Assembly (NCBI RefSeq): GCF_008831285.2
Contig: NC_045146.1
Span: forward strand, 11,418,972 to 11,482,971
Reading direction: 5' to 3'
DNA from: Nymphaea colorata
Taxonomy: Eukaryota > Streptophyta > Magnoliopsida > Nymphaeales > Nymphaeaceae
DNA: 64,000 nt
Shown: one piece after another, positions 24,801-36,932 of the stretch
Layout of the letters: every line of letters starts with the position of its first letter
How positions within the stretch are numbered: the first letter of the stretch is position 1
The notes under the pieces: model-generated
Databases searched by the model: none
Told to the model about the DNA's origin: nothing
The model's input: only the letters and a program-made list of their open reading frames with translations
Program-made: the position numbers and the translations under genes

Positions 24801-26211
24801 AGGAGAATGGTTAGTTAGAAATTGCTTCCATTTTTACTCAATACATGTTACATGAATGGCAGCCCATTAAGGTCACACATTCAACATAGTCTTGGGATCA
24901 TGTAGTAGACTTCATATGTAAGGACTTGCGAGTAATCTCATATGACGGGTTTGAGAAGTTTTGAGGGGTTTCTATACCTACATCAGCACCACCTTGTGTC
25001 CTGATCATAGCCTCATTAATATGCAGAAAGAAGCCAGCTATGAGATGTATTGGAATTTGCTCTACCCAGCAATCAGATCATGGGTCAGCTAATTAAACAT
25101 AGCATCAGATCTAAGTTGTAGCATTCGTACCTTGGTTCCACACATGGGGATGTGTGCGCCTTAAGGGAGAATTGTAACACCTCTTACGTGAGGACTTGAG
25201 AATAATTTTATACTGATTACTTTGCCATGTTTTGAAGGTCATATGTACTAGCATCTCACTATCTTGCCTCCTGGTATATGAACTCTCTTGTTTTCTATTC
25301 TGTTGATGCCAGACCATCAAAATTCAACACAATGATGCAGGTTAAATATAGATATTAACAACACTTCGATCATTACATCCATCGGTTTGAAAGAGTTATT
25401 TGAGGTTCTCCATAATGGTCCCCGCATCGCTTCAGAGAGGGATAGGTGCATATGTATGAACATGTATCATGACAGAGACAACATTAGCTTCTTTCTAACT
25501 ACTCATTCAAGAACAAAGGAGAAACTTATATGGGATACTAAAAAGCAAAGACATATACTGAAAAATACAATGAAAAGTGTTGTACTGATTTTTTTTTAGT
25601 AACACTTCATGCAAATTTTGACATTTCCACTAATGCATTTTCAGGTTCTGTAAAAAAAAGGGAAGAATCTTAAGCCAAGACAGCATGTTTGTATGGACTG
25701 TTTATGTGTCCAGCAACGGTCCCATGTCTTCTGCCCTGGGCTTTTGAACTACCATGTTATCCTGGTTGACTCTTTAATACCTTTACTATTTTGAAATTAG
25801 AAACTCAGCGATAAAGAAGTGAGGAATGTTCCATACTGAACAGGGACAAACAAAATTCTGAAGACTGCACACTTGTCATCGGAACAGAAGTCACCAAATT
25901 ACACCCACTGCCTGAGAATCATACACCGGATTCCAAATCTAGAGCGTTAAAGAAACGAATATCACATATAACTATCAGAACGACAGAAAGATTGATCGGT
26001 AAGCAGGCACAATAAGCAGGCACAATCGCATGGTAGCAAGATAAGGAGATAGGTGAGAAAGAAAAGGTTGGGATCATAAATGTAGGTCACAAGAGAATTA
26101 AACAAGCTAGATATGACTCGCCCACGCGTATCCCTCTGTTATTGATCTATACTTATTGCGTAATAAGATAAACACAATGAGGAATAGAGAGTGGTGAGCT
26201 CTAGAGGGTAC

Positions 26212-27088
26212 CTGAGAATTGGTGCCATTTTCATCGCTGCCGTTCGATTCCCCTGCAAAGTGACAAACATCTACTTTGCTCCAATTCTACTTGGGTCATA
26301 CGGAATATTCATAAAAAGGAACCACAGTTCCCTCCACCAGAAGCCAAGAAAAGTTGCAGGAAGAGGTCAATTGCTTACTCTCATGGATACCCGTAAAAGC
26401 CATCAATCGAACAGCCAATTTCTTCCCCTCTGCATCCTGAAGCGCCCCAGCATACGCCTCATCACTTCCAAATTCATCTGGGTCAATCTCCTCGTGTCCA
26501 TGCACATCAAACAGATCATCGTCATCATCTTCGCCATCTTCTCTTTCGCCTTCTTGTTGTTCATCGTCACCACCGCCTTCATTCTCAACACCGACATTCC
26601 TATGGCTTCCTTCTTCGCCTCCATGGTTTTCAACGTCGTTAACATCCGAAGCTTCCGGTCGATGAGCTTGCATCTCCACCACGCTCTCCCACCATACCCA
26701 GCATCATATACGCCCGTTCCTGCCCCCAACAAAGCATAAGACTCAGACAGAAAGAGATGAGTAACTATACCATGGCCAATACCCCAGAATTAAATTCAAC
26801 TTCTCCACACGATTTACAAGTAGGTCCAAGACACCCTAACGCCGACTCATCAAAGAAACGGCAACAAGAAACCGAAAGGAAAATAGTGAGTTCTTATCCT
26901 GTAACGGGAACCTGTTCCGGAAGAGTCCGCGCAAAGGCGAGGTCGGCGTCCACCTGGCTAAGACAGGCTGCCAAACGACCGACTCCGGCAACGTCGAATT
27001 TGATCCGATGGTGTCATCAACGGCCATGTTCAGATTCCGAGACAGGGCTCTCCATGGCTGCCGCATTGCTCTCCTTCGACTTCTCCAT
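26212..27088 (-). pseudogene. BIG BROTHER-related ligase fragment, unit 3
   Basis: Same fragment and same disablements, offset 17266 bp from unit 1. Private changes include TGCAG to GGAAG within the last codons of exon A (near 26919) and a G-to-A change at about 26819 in intron A. They fall in a part already disabled, consistent with drift without selection. Confidence 0.75.
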
Positions 27089-28287
27089 CCGCCGCCCAAG
27101 AAAAAGAAGAAATCCTAGAAACGCCGGCAACACACAGACCCCAAAAGAATCAGGGAATCGCCCACAAGAAAAGACGAGGAATGAAAGTGAACAAGACAAA
27201 GGGAGAAAAAGAATGAAAGAACCGACGGTGTGGGAAGAAAGGAATGAAAGAAAATGGAGTGACAGACCACGAAGGCGAGAGGCGAGGCAGAATCGACGGC
27301 CAAGAATGAAAGAGTTGGTGAAGGAAAGAAGTAAAGGAAGTAGAGTGCATCAATTAAGGCACAGAGGAAGAAAGAGAAAAATAGGCAACAGAGAGGAGAG
27401 AGTGGACGCCTTTGGCTTTTATGACCACATATCTCTTTGTTAAAAAAAGATTAGCAAGATTATTAAGGTTAAGAAGTGAAGCTCCCCTCTCCTCTCTCTC
27501 TCTTTCTCTCGATTAAAAGGATATTAGGAGGTAAAGAGAATGATCAAGTACAGGTGTGAGTGTGTTTGGGGAATTCAAATTTTTGTGACGTTAGTTTGGC
27601 ATCTTGGTGACACCCTCGATCTAAGATCCGAGAACACAACCGGTCTTCTTAATAAATTAATTGCGGATATCTTGAAAACGCACCCGAAGGTTTGGTGATG
27701 CTAAAAGGAGCAGCTAACTTTCTTTGTATGATTAAACATACTCACCGCTTGCTGTTAGCTGAATTTTGAGCTCACCGGTTGCATTACCCTCTTTTAACTA
27801 TACTAAACGATATATGTACGATCAACTATAACTATACAAGTATTATTTATTGCATATCTACATTAATCAGGCCTTTTATTTGTTGACAACTCCAGAAAGT
27901 TACCAAGAGAAACCCAGATGCGTTAGCATTATTTTTCATGTCACATTTTAGAGCGCAAATAGATCGTTTTAACAGTTGACATAACAGAAACAATAACAGT
28001 TCATCATTTTAGTTAACGAGTGCGATTTGTGCGTTACGAGTCTTTCGTGGGGAGAATCAAAGGAGCCGTCTCTCCAATGAAACGCACCCGAACAGGGCCA
28101 CGTAACAAATGACCTTCTCCACAAGTTGGTTTCTTTTTTATTGTCAAATTTTTTTGTGTTCCTTGAAAAATTTCTTCAATTTGGTGATTCTTTCAGGCAT
28201 ATAAATTGATTTTAGCACACACAAAAATACTATTTGTAAGCTAATCGTTCAACTGATCGATGATAGAAATTTGAAAGAAGTAAACAA

Positions 28288-28826
28288 CTAGGACTTCTCC
28301 GTTTTGTCAGACATTACAAGTGGTAGCGCCTCCATTTGCTTCTCCAAATCCTCAGCTTTGGTTGATACAGTCACCTGCGCTGCTCCTTGGGATAGCTTGT
28401 GTCTCACATAACCATAGAAGGTGCAGCCAATGAGTGTTATTGCACAGCCAAACATGTTTAGTGCTGAGATCGGATTCCGGAAGATCAGCCAAGACACCAT
28501 TATCGCCACTGCCACCTGCATCAGCAGCAGCAGGATAACAAACTACATCATCAGCTACTGTGTGGCAGCAAATGCCCTAAGAAATTCTCCTAATACAGAA
28601 TAACTACCTTCAGGTTTAAAAGTCACCGCCGTTGTGGAATGGATTACAAAGAAGATGGAAAAATTGAGACAGAAAGCAAAAACGCCTGAGCTGAATAGTA
28701 TCATGAGAGATGATCCCAATTGGTTATGTGTTTGCAGCCAGTGCAGGACGCCCACACCTTCTAACGGAAGAGCAGGAACAGCTAATATCATGGTGGCAAA
28801 GGCTGCCATGTAGAGTGTATGAGTGT
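28288..28826 (-). pseudogene. UDP-galactose transporter 3' fragment, unit 3
   Basis: Same fragment, offset 17266 bp from unit 1, with the same 11-bp deletion in exon 4 and an intact exon 5 frame (28515-28288). The neighbouring AT-rich segment to the right has private changes (for example near 28924 and 29345), but the exonic part is conserved. Confidence 0.9.
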
Positions 28827-30132
28827 CTGTGAACATTGGACATAAGCTATCTATTTAACACTAAATATGATCTAATCTGGAACCAAATCCGATTGGATAT
28901 TTTTTTAAAAATCGCATCTTGGATTCGGTTGGATGTCTTTTTTAAATCCATATCCAATCTGATCTTTTCGGATGCTAAACTTTTTCCATATCTGATTTTT
29001 TGTTGAAGAAGTTGGGACTGGCATCGAATCTATATCGAATTCATTAGCATAACTATCTCCACCCTTCCAGAAAAATATAAGGAACAAGAACCTAGAAAGG
29101 AGAAGGAGAAAAGGAAAATTGCAAACAAAAACACTACTCGTTGTATTACAGGCTTTCACATGGCTGAAGCCTTCAACCATCAGATGAAGGTAGCGTCTCA
29201 TCAATCACTGGAGCTCAAATACAACTTCAGCCTCAAACATGATGTTGTCGCCTTAAACAGTCTCATTTGAGAGGGCATCTGGACGACACCATATAATTTA
29301 TTTTTGGAGGTAAAAAAATTTAATTTGCTTCCAAAGCACTGTTTCGTGAGAATTTGAAAGACCAGAAAAATGAGTTTTGCCAAAAAATCATTTACACCGA
29401 ATACCATTTTTTGAAAGGGAGTGGATAACCTTGATTTTTGGCAATTTCTAAATTCATGAAGGAAAAGAAGACGGTTCTTTGAGTTTTTGGATGCATTAAA
29501 AAAAAAATCATATAGCTCTTAATGTCTTGCCCTCACTGGAAAAAACAGACCCCCAAAAGCTCTATATTTTTAGATACAGAAAGGCTTTCAAGTAGCTGTC
29601 AATTGTTAACCAGTTTCTTTTGAAAGCTAGTTTTCTGAAATTCTGGAAGTTCTAAAATCTCGTCTATACGATTTGGAAACTTGTACGAACAAAGAACTTT
29701 CTCTACTTTCACTTCACATTTATTCGTTCTGGTTACTCCAAAAAAGTTGAGCATCTTTCCTCTGAATGTGTTCAATTCTGCAAGTGAAGGCAATGAATGC
29801 GATGAAAGGAATTTCATACTCGTAAAAAATGTGCCACATTAAATGTATGCGATTAGTGTGGTCACGATTGGATTTGTTTTTAGGGCGATGTGAGACTAAG
29901 AAGCAAATTAAGGAGACTTATCTAAGGGAAGAGTTCATAAAATAGTTAACACAAAATTGATTTCTAGAGTGATCACATTCAACAAATCATATCGAATCTG
30001 ATTTACCATAATTGATCATTTGGATGTTCAGATATGTGGATTGAATATGAACATAAGAAAACCTATACCAGCTTCTAATCACAATCAAGGTCATATATCA
30101 ATCCAACATTTAAACAAACAAATCTAATCTTT

Positions 30133-30531
30133 CTTCCAACCGGCGATGGCCAGACCACCGCTATAGGTTTACAACGGTGTTCAAACTCACCGGTATAGAA
30201 TATGAGCCACCGGTATAGATCTACACCTGTGACAAGAGTCACCGCTATAGTTCAGGAATAGTACCGGTGAAAACAATCACCGGTGAAAATTGCTATACGG
30301 GTGAAGAAATCACCACTGTAGCCAACAATACCGGCGTTGCTTGCAACCGCTGTTGCCTACAGAGGTGCCACATCTCACCGTTATAGCAAATACCGGCGAT
30401 TGTTACCACCGCGATAGCTGGCTATACCGGCTACAAGCCGCCTACTGTATTCTAGAATACCGGCGTTAACGACCGGTGCTGGAGCCTAGCTATACAAGGG
30501 AGACATAATGGTGATAGTGCTCACCGTCATT
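30133..30531. mobile_element. CACTA-like subterminal motif block, unit 4 (longest form)
   Basis: The most complete left edge of the four: after AAACAAACAAATCTAATC it continues with CCAACCGGCGATGGCCAGAC before CACCGCTATAGG. The other three can be derived from it by one deletion of 44 bp (units 1 and 2) and a different one of about 28 bp (unit 3). This makes unit 4 the best guide to the ancestral sequence at this edge. Confidence 0.45.
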
Positions 30532-33500
30532 AACCAATAAAGCTACTCGCTCAAATATAATTCTTGATTTTTTAATAAGGGAACCAGGTTTGAGCTCAAA
30601 TTTAAACCCCACCAAAAACTTCCTGAAACTTAACTCTCGCTTTCAACTAGCAACACCACACTAGGCATTGCCTTTTTGGGTGGACAAGTGATTCATTTCA
30701 AAGTCCGCTCAATATGGGTTCTCAATATTCCCCTTATATATGTCTGAAATATACGACTTTCGTACAAAATTTGATCTCAAGGCAATGCTAGTTAATAAAC
30801 CTTTAACGCCTCGACCCAAAACTAAATCAATGGTTCCACAAGACCTTAACCACTCAAATAGCATGTGGGGACAAAGGTTTAAACAAACCACATCAAATGC
30901 AGAAAAGAGTTTAGGCTTTACAACCATCAATTCTCTTCGAGGCAATTACCTATTTACGTGAGTTAGTTGATCTATAAATAGAAGAAAGCAAGGAAGCAAT
31001 CATATCGGCAGACAGTCATCTGCTCTGAGCACCAACGCCTTCACCCAGCGCCAGCAATTCCTTTTGGTATGAAACAAAAAGCTCAGTTACTACTTAGGAA
31101 AAAGGAAACTAACTAAAGTGTAAGCTACAAGGGCCAACCCGTATGGTAGTCCATCTAGGTCAACCTCCTGCCACTCATCCTGCAGCCAAAAAGGACTTTT
31201 TCTCATCATCAATTTCAAATAGCTTCCAGGAAAATAGTTTAAAGTGCCTTCAACTGGATTATCTCAAGTCTTTCGGGATGACCACTTCTGCAATCGCATG
31301 ACACAAGCTGAGGCCCAATGCAACCAGGAAGTTCTTAAACAGTCTTAACTTTAGCATGCATTATAAAATTTTAAGATTGTACCCTTTCGCCAGGACAGCT
31401 AATTGTGATTCACACATTGTCTTATCAAACCGTTCATTATACTGAAACAGAAGACAAGAATCCTATACATGTAATGCAAGCATAAGGAAAGCGGAACCAA
31501 CAACTCATTCTTTCATGCAGAAATCATGAAGAAGATTCGAGTTCTAAATCAATAGCAAATACAAACTGTAGAAAACAGAGGAAAAAACAAAAAAACTCCA
31601 AACAAGTTAAATGCTTTTTAACACCTCTTCTGCTCATTGCTCATCTACCAGATCAAGGGAAACTAAATCCACGTCTTTCTCAGCATCTTAATTGGCTAGT
31701 GAAAGTAGGTGCACATTGACATTAGTAATAAATTAAAAATAACGAACCACTGGACTAAAAAAGGACAACAGCACTAACAGTTTTATTTTTGTGATGTGTG
31801 GTAAGCAATAGAGAAGCCAAATCAATGATTCAATATTGCTTTTATTGTAACATAAGGTACAAAAGCAAAAAATTGAAGCAAAACTGCAAATTTTGACATA
31901 TTTAATGAACAGGCAACAGTTCACGAATTGCAATGAGCTGGACCAGTTAGAGGTTGTGACTTCTGGTGCTCGACATCTACAGGGTAGTTTCTCTCTTTTG
32001 AAGAAGGCAACGAAGTTTAAGAAATACAAATATCCTTAGCATTATCAGTTGTATAATCAATTACAGGTAAAATTCATAATTTAGCAACTCTCTAAGCCTG
32101 ACAAATCTCTGCTATACAAGCCAGTATAGATAATATTTGCTCCAGACGCCCTTTGGTTACCACCAGCTGAAGAAATGGGTAAGAAACAAAACCACAACAT
32201 GAGGCCACACTGCCAGAATTCCTTCTGGTCAATTTGTCCAAAATAACAGCATTCTCAATAGTGAAATTAACAACTATCGACCTATACTGCATGGACGCAA
32301 GAAGTGGGGCAGAAAGTACCATATACGTGACCTGTCTTTTGATACTAATCAATTGAGCAACGTCCATTTTTGCTATCTAAAAGTTCAGCACTTTCATGGC
32401 ACCCAACTCAGCTTTCAGATGTTCAATCAAATGGGAGGAGAAAAACATATGAATCATGATAAACGCAAAGTAAGAATTTTGGTTTTATCAAGTTCCAAAA
32501 AATAAAGGTCACGTAGCTCAAAGCTTATTGAAGAGTTGTAGACGAAAAAGCTCACTGCATCAAAAATACCAAAAGAACAAAATTTCCACCATTACTAAGC
32601 CAAGCAAGAAGACGATTCTTGTGCCAGGGTATAAATTCTGTTCCTCGTTCTGCAGCTTCTTCATTAGTTTATACTTCATACATTTTTTACATTTTTATGA
32701 TGAATAAGCAAGACTACAATACCAGTTGCTTTGCCTTGAGAGTCCGAGACAAGAGCAAGTTGAAAGAATTGTGTATCCAAGAACGGGAAACAAGCAAATT
32801 CAGACCACATTGTGCCACACAATCAGTAATGTTGAGTGTTGTCGTGCGTACAGAAAGTTGATGCATATTTATAAACAAGAAAACAAGGTAGATAGTAGCT
32901 CTGGATAACATCAGTGTCATGATGATGAAATTTCATGATTGATAAGACAAGCATTGCTATGGACGTTGTTTTATCAATCCCGGGCTTAATGAGCCTGAAT
33001 CGCCAGCACACACCAGTTAGGGGAAAAACAAAATGATAACAGAGCTGAAACTGCCCTGCCCCCCTTAGAATATAAACGAACTTAAGGCCTGCATCGGCCA
33101 AATCAGCCTACATAGACCAACACGACGCTACATTAGGCAACATATTGATGAAATGAAAAAATAATACTAATAACAATAAATGACTTTTTTTTTTAATATA
33201 ATGTGGCTGATACATGCTCTTCAGTACAAAAAAGTAACTCTTACATAACTAAATTTTACTTAATTTGTTGTGGCTAATACAGCCAAATACAACTGTACAA
33301 GACAATGCATATTAGCTGACATGGCGTATCATTTGGCTTCCCATACTGGATTGAAACTGATATTTATAAGACCAAAAGGAAGCTAGGTCCCAAGTCTTTA
33401 ACTTGTAGATTCAAGGATTGTAGGCAATGCAAATTGCAAATAGGAGGTAAGATGGTAAAGGAGAATGGTTAGTTAGAAATTGCTTCCATTTTTACTCAAT

Positions 33501-34856
33501 ACATGTTACATGAATGGCAGCCCATTAAGGTCACACATTCAACATAGTCTTGGGATCATGTAGTAGACTTCATATGTAAGGACTTGCGAGTAATCTCATA
33601 TGACGGGTTTGAGAAGTTTTGAGGGGTTTCTATACCTACATCAGTACCACCTTGTGTCCTGATCATAGCCTCATTAATATGCAGAAAGAAGCCAGCTATG
33701 AGATGTATTGGAATTTGCTCTACCCAGCAATCAGATCATGGGTCAGCTAATTAAAGATAGCATCAGATCTAAGTTGTAGCATTCGTACCTTGGTTCCACA
33801 CATGGGGATGTGTGCGCCTTAAGGGAGAATTGTAACACCTCTTACGTGAGGACTTGAGAATAATTTTATACTGATTACTTTGCCATGTTTTGAAGGTCAT
33901 ATGTACTAGCATCTCACTATCTTGCCTCCTGGTATATGAACTCTCTTGTTTTCTATTCTGTTGATGCCAGACCATCAAAATTCAACACAATGATGCAGGT
34001 TAAATATAGATATTAACAACACTTCGATCATTACATCCATCGGTTTGAAAGAGTTATTTGAGGTTCTCCATAATGGTCCCTGCATCGCTTCAGAGAGGGA
34101 TAGGTGCATATGTATGAACATGTATCATGACAGAGACAACATTAGCTTCTTTCTAACTACTCATTCAAGAACAAAGGAGAAACTTATATGGGATACTAAA
34201 AAGCAAAGACATATACTGAAAAATACAATGAAAAGTGTTGTACTGATTTTTTTTTAGTAACACTTCATGCAAATTTTGACATTTCCACTAATGCATTTTC
34301 AGGTTCTGTAAAAAAAAGGGAAGAATCTTAAGCCAAGACAGCATGTTTGTATGGACTGTTTATGTGTCCAGCAACGGTCCCATGTCTTCTGCCCTGGGCT
34401 TTTGAACTACCATGTTATCCTGGTTGACTCTTTAATACCTTTACTATTTTGAAATTAGAAACTCAGCGATAAAGAAGTGAGGAATGTTCCATACTGAACA
34501 GGGACAAACAAAATTCTGAAGACTGCACACTTGTCATCGGAACAGAAGTCACCAAATTACACCCACTGCCTGAGAATCATACACCGGATTCCAAATCTAG
34601 AGCGTTAAAGAAACGAATATCACATATAACTATCAGAACGACAGAAAGATTGATCGGTAAGCAGGCACAATCGCATGGTAGCAAGATAAGGAGATAGGTG
34701 AGAAAGAAAAGGTTGGGATCATAAATGTAGGTCACAAGAGAATTAAACAAGCTAGATATGACTCGCCCACGCGTATCCCTCTGTTATTGATCTATACTTA
34801 TTGCGTAATAAGATAAACACAATGAGGAATAGAGAGTGGTGAGCTCTAGAGGGTAC

Positions 34857-35733
34857 CTGAGAATTGGTGCCATTTTCATCGCTGCCGTTCGATTCCCCTG
34901 CAAAGTGACAAACATCTACTTTGCTCCAATTCTACTTGGGTCATACGGAATATTCATAAAAAGGAACCACAGTTCCCTCCACCAGAAGCCAAGAAAAGTT
35001 GCAGGAAGAGGTCAATTGCTTACTCTCATGGATACCCGTAAAAGCCATCAATCGAACAGCCAATTTCTTCCCCTCTGCATCCTGAAGCGCCCCAGCATAC
35101 GCCTCATCACTTCCAAATTCATCTGGGTCAATCTCCTCGTGTCCATGCACATCAAACAGATCATCGTCATCATCTTCGCCATCTTCTCTTTCGCCTTCTT
35201 GTTGTTCATCGTCACCACCGCCTTCATTCTCAACACCGACATTCCTATGGCTTCCTTCTTCGCCTCCATGGTTTTCAACGTCGTTAACATCCGAAGCTTC
35301 CGGTCGATGAGCTTGCATCTCCACCACGCTCTCCCACCATACCCAGCATCATATACGCCCGTTCCTGCCCCCAACAAAGCATAAGACTCAGACAGAAAGA
35401 GATGAGTAACTATACCATGGCCAATACCCCAGAATTAAATTCAACTTCTCCACACGATTTACAGGTAGGTCCAAGACACCCTAACGCCGACTCATCAAAG
35501 AAACGGCAACAAGAAACCGAAAGGAAAATAGTGAGTTCTTATCCTGTAACGGGAACCTGTTCCTGCAGAGTCCGCGCAAAGGCGAGGTCGGCGTCCACCT
35601 GGCTAAGACAGGCTGCCAAACGACCGACTCCGGCAACGTCGAATTTGATCCGATGGTGTCATCAACGGCCATGTTCAGATTCCGAGACAGGGCTCTCCAT
35701 GGCTGCCGCATTGCTCTCCTTCGACTTCTCCAT
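34857..35733 (-). pseudogene. BIG BROTHER-related ligase fragment, unit 4
   Basis: Same fragment and disablements, offset 25911 bp from unit 1. It lies about 1.2 kb beyond the 3' end of the intact transporter gene (36933), on the same strand. A complete ligase gene, if the plant has one, must be elsewhere. Confidence 0.75.
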
Positions 35734-36932
35734 CCGCCGCCCAAGAAAAAGAAGAAATCCTAGAAACGCCGGCAACACACAGACCCCAAAAGAATCAGGG
35801 AATCGCCCACAAGAAAAGACGAGGAATGAAAGTGAACAAGACAAAGGGAGAAAAAGAATGAAAGAACCGACGGTGTGGGAAGAAAGGAATGAAAGAAAAT
35901 GGAGTGACAGACCACGAAGGCGAGAGGCGAGGCAGAATCGACGGCCAAGAATGAAAGAGTTGGTGAAGGAAAGAAGTAAAGGAAGTAGAGTGCATCAATT
36001 AAGGCACAGAGGAAGAAAGAGAAAAATAGGCAACAGAGAGGAGAGAGTGGACGCCTTTGGCTTTTATGACCACATATCTCTTTGTTAAAAAAAGATTAGC
36101 AAGATTATTAAGGTTAAGAAGTGAAGCTCCCCTCTCCTCTCTCTCTCTTTCTCTCGATTAAAAGGATATTAGGAGGTAAAGAGAATGATCAAGTACAGGT
36201 GTGAGTGTGTTTGGGGAATTCAAATTTTTGTGACGTTAGTTTGGCATCTTGGTGACACCCTCGATCTAAGATCCGAGAACACAACCGGTCTTCTTAATAA
36301 ATTAATTGCGGATATCTTGAAAACGCACCCGAAGGTTTGGTGATGCTAAAAGGAGCAGCTAACTTTCTTTGTATGATTAAACATACTCACCGCTTGCTGT
36401 TAGCTGAATTTTGAGCTCACCGGTTGCATTACCCTCTTTTAACTATACTAAACGATATATGTACGATCAACTATAACTATACAAGTATTATTTATTGCAT
36501 ATCTACATTAATCAGGCCTTTTATTTGTTGACAACTCCAGAAAGTTACCAAGAGAAACCCAGATGCGTTAGCATTATTTTTCATGTCACATTTTAGAGCG
36601 CAAATAGATCGTTTTAACAGTTGACATAACAGAAACAATAACAGTTCATCATTTTAGTTAACGAGTGCGATTTGTGCGTTACGAGTCTTTCGTGGGGAGA
36701 ATCAAAGGAGCCGTCTCTCCAATGAAACGCACCCGAACAGGGCCACGTAACAAATGACCTTCTCCACAAGTTGGTTTCTTTTTTATTGTCAAATTTTTTT
36801 GTGTTCCTTGAAAAATTTCTTCAATTTGGTGATTCTTTCAGGCATATAAATTGATTTTAGCACACACAAAAATACTATTTGTAAGCTAATCGTTCAACTG
36901 ATCGATGATAGAAATTTGAAAGAAGTAAACAA

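Larger units (their letters stand above)
21404..30032 (+). repeat. tandem array unit 3 (8629 bp)
   Basis: Third complete unit. Distinguishing features are a deletion of about 28 bp at the start of the motif block, the shared 13-bp duplication near 26001-26026, a private change of CCTGCAG to CCGGAAG near 26917, and a private deletion of about 12 bp near 29851 (ATGCGATTAGTG instead of the longer ATGCGATAGGCTG form). The gene fragments are the same as in units 1 and 2. Confidence 0.97.
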
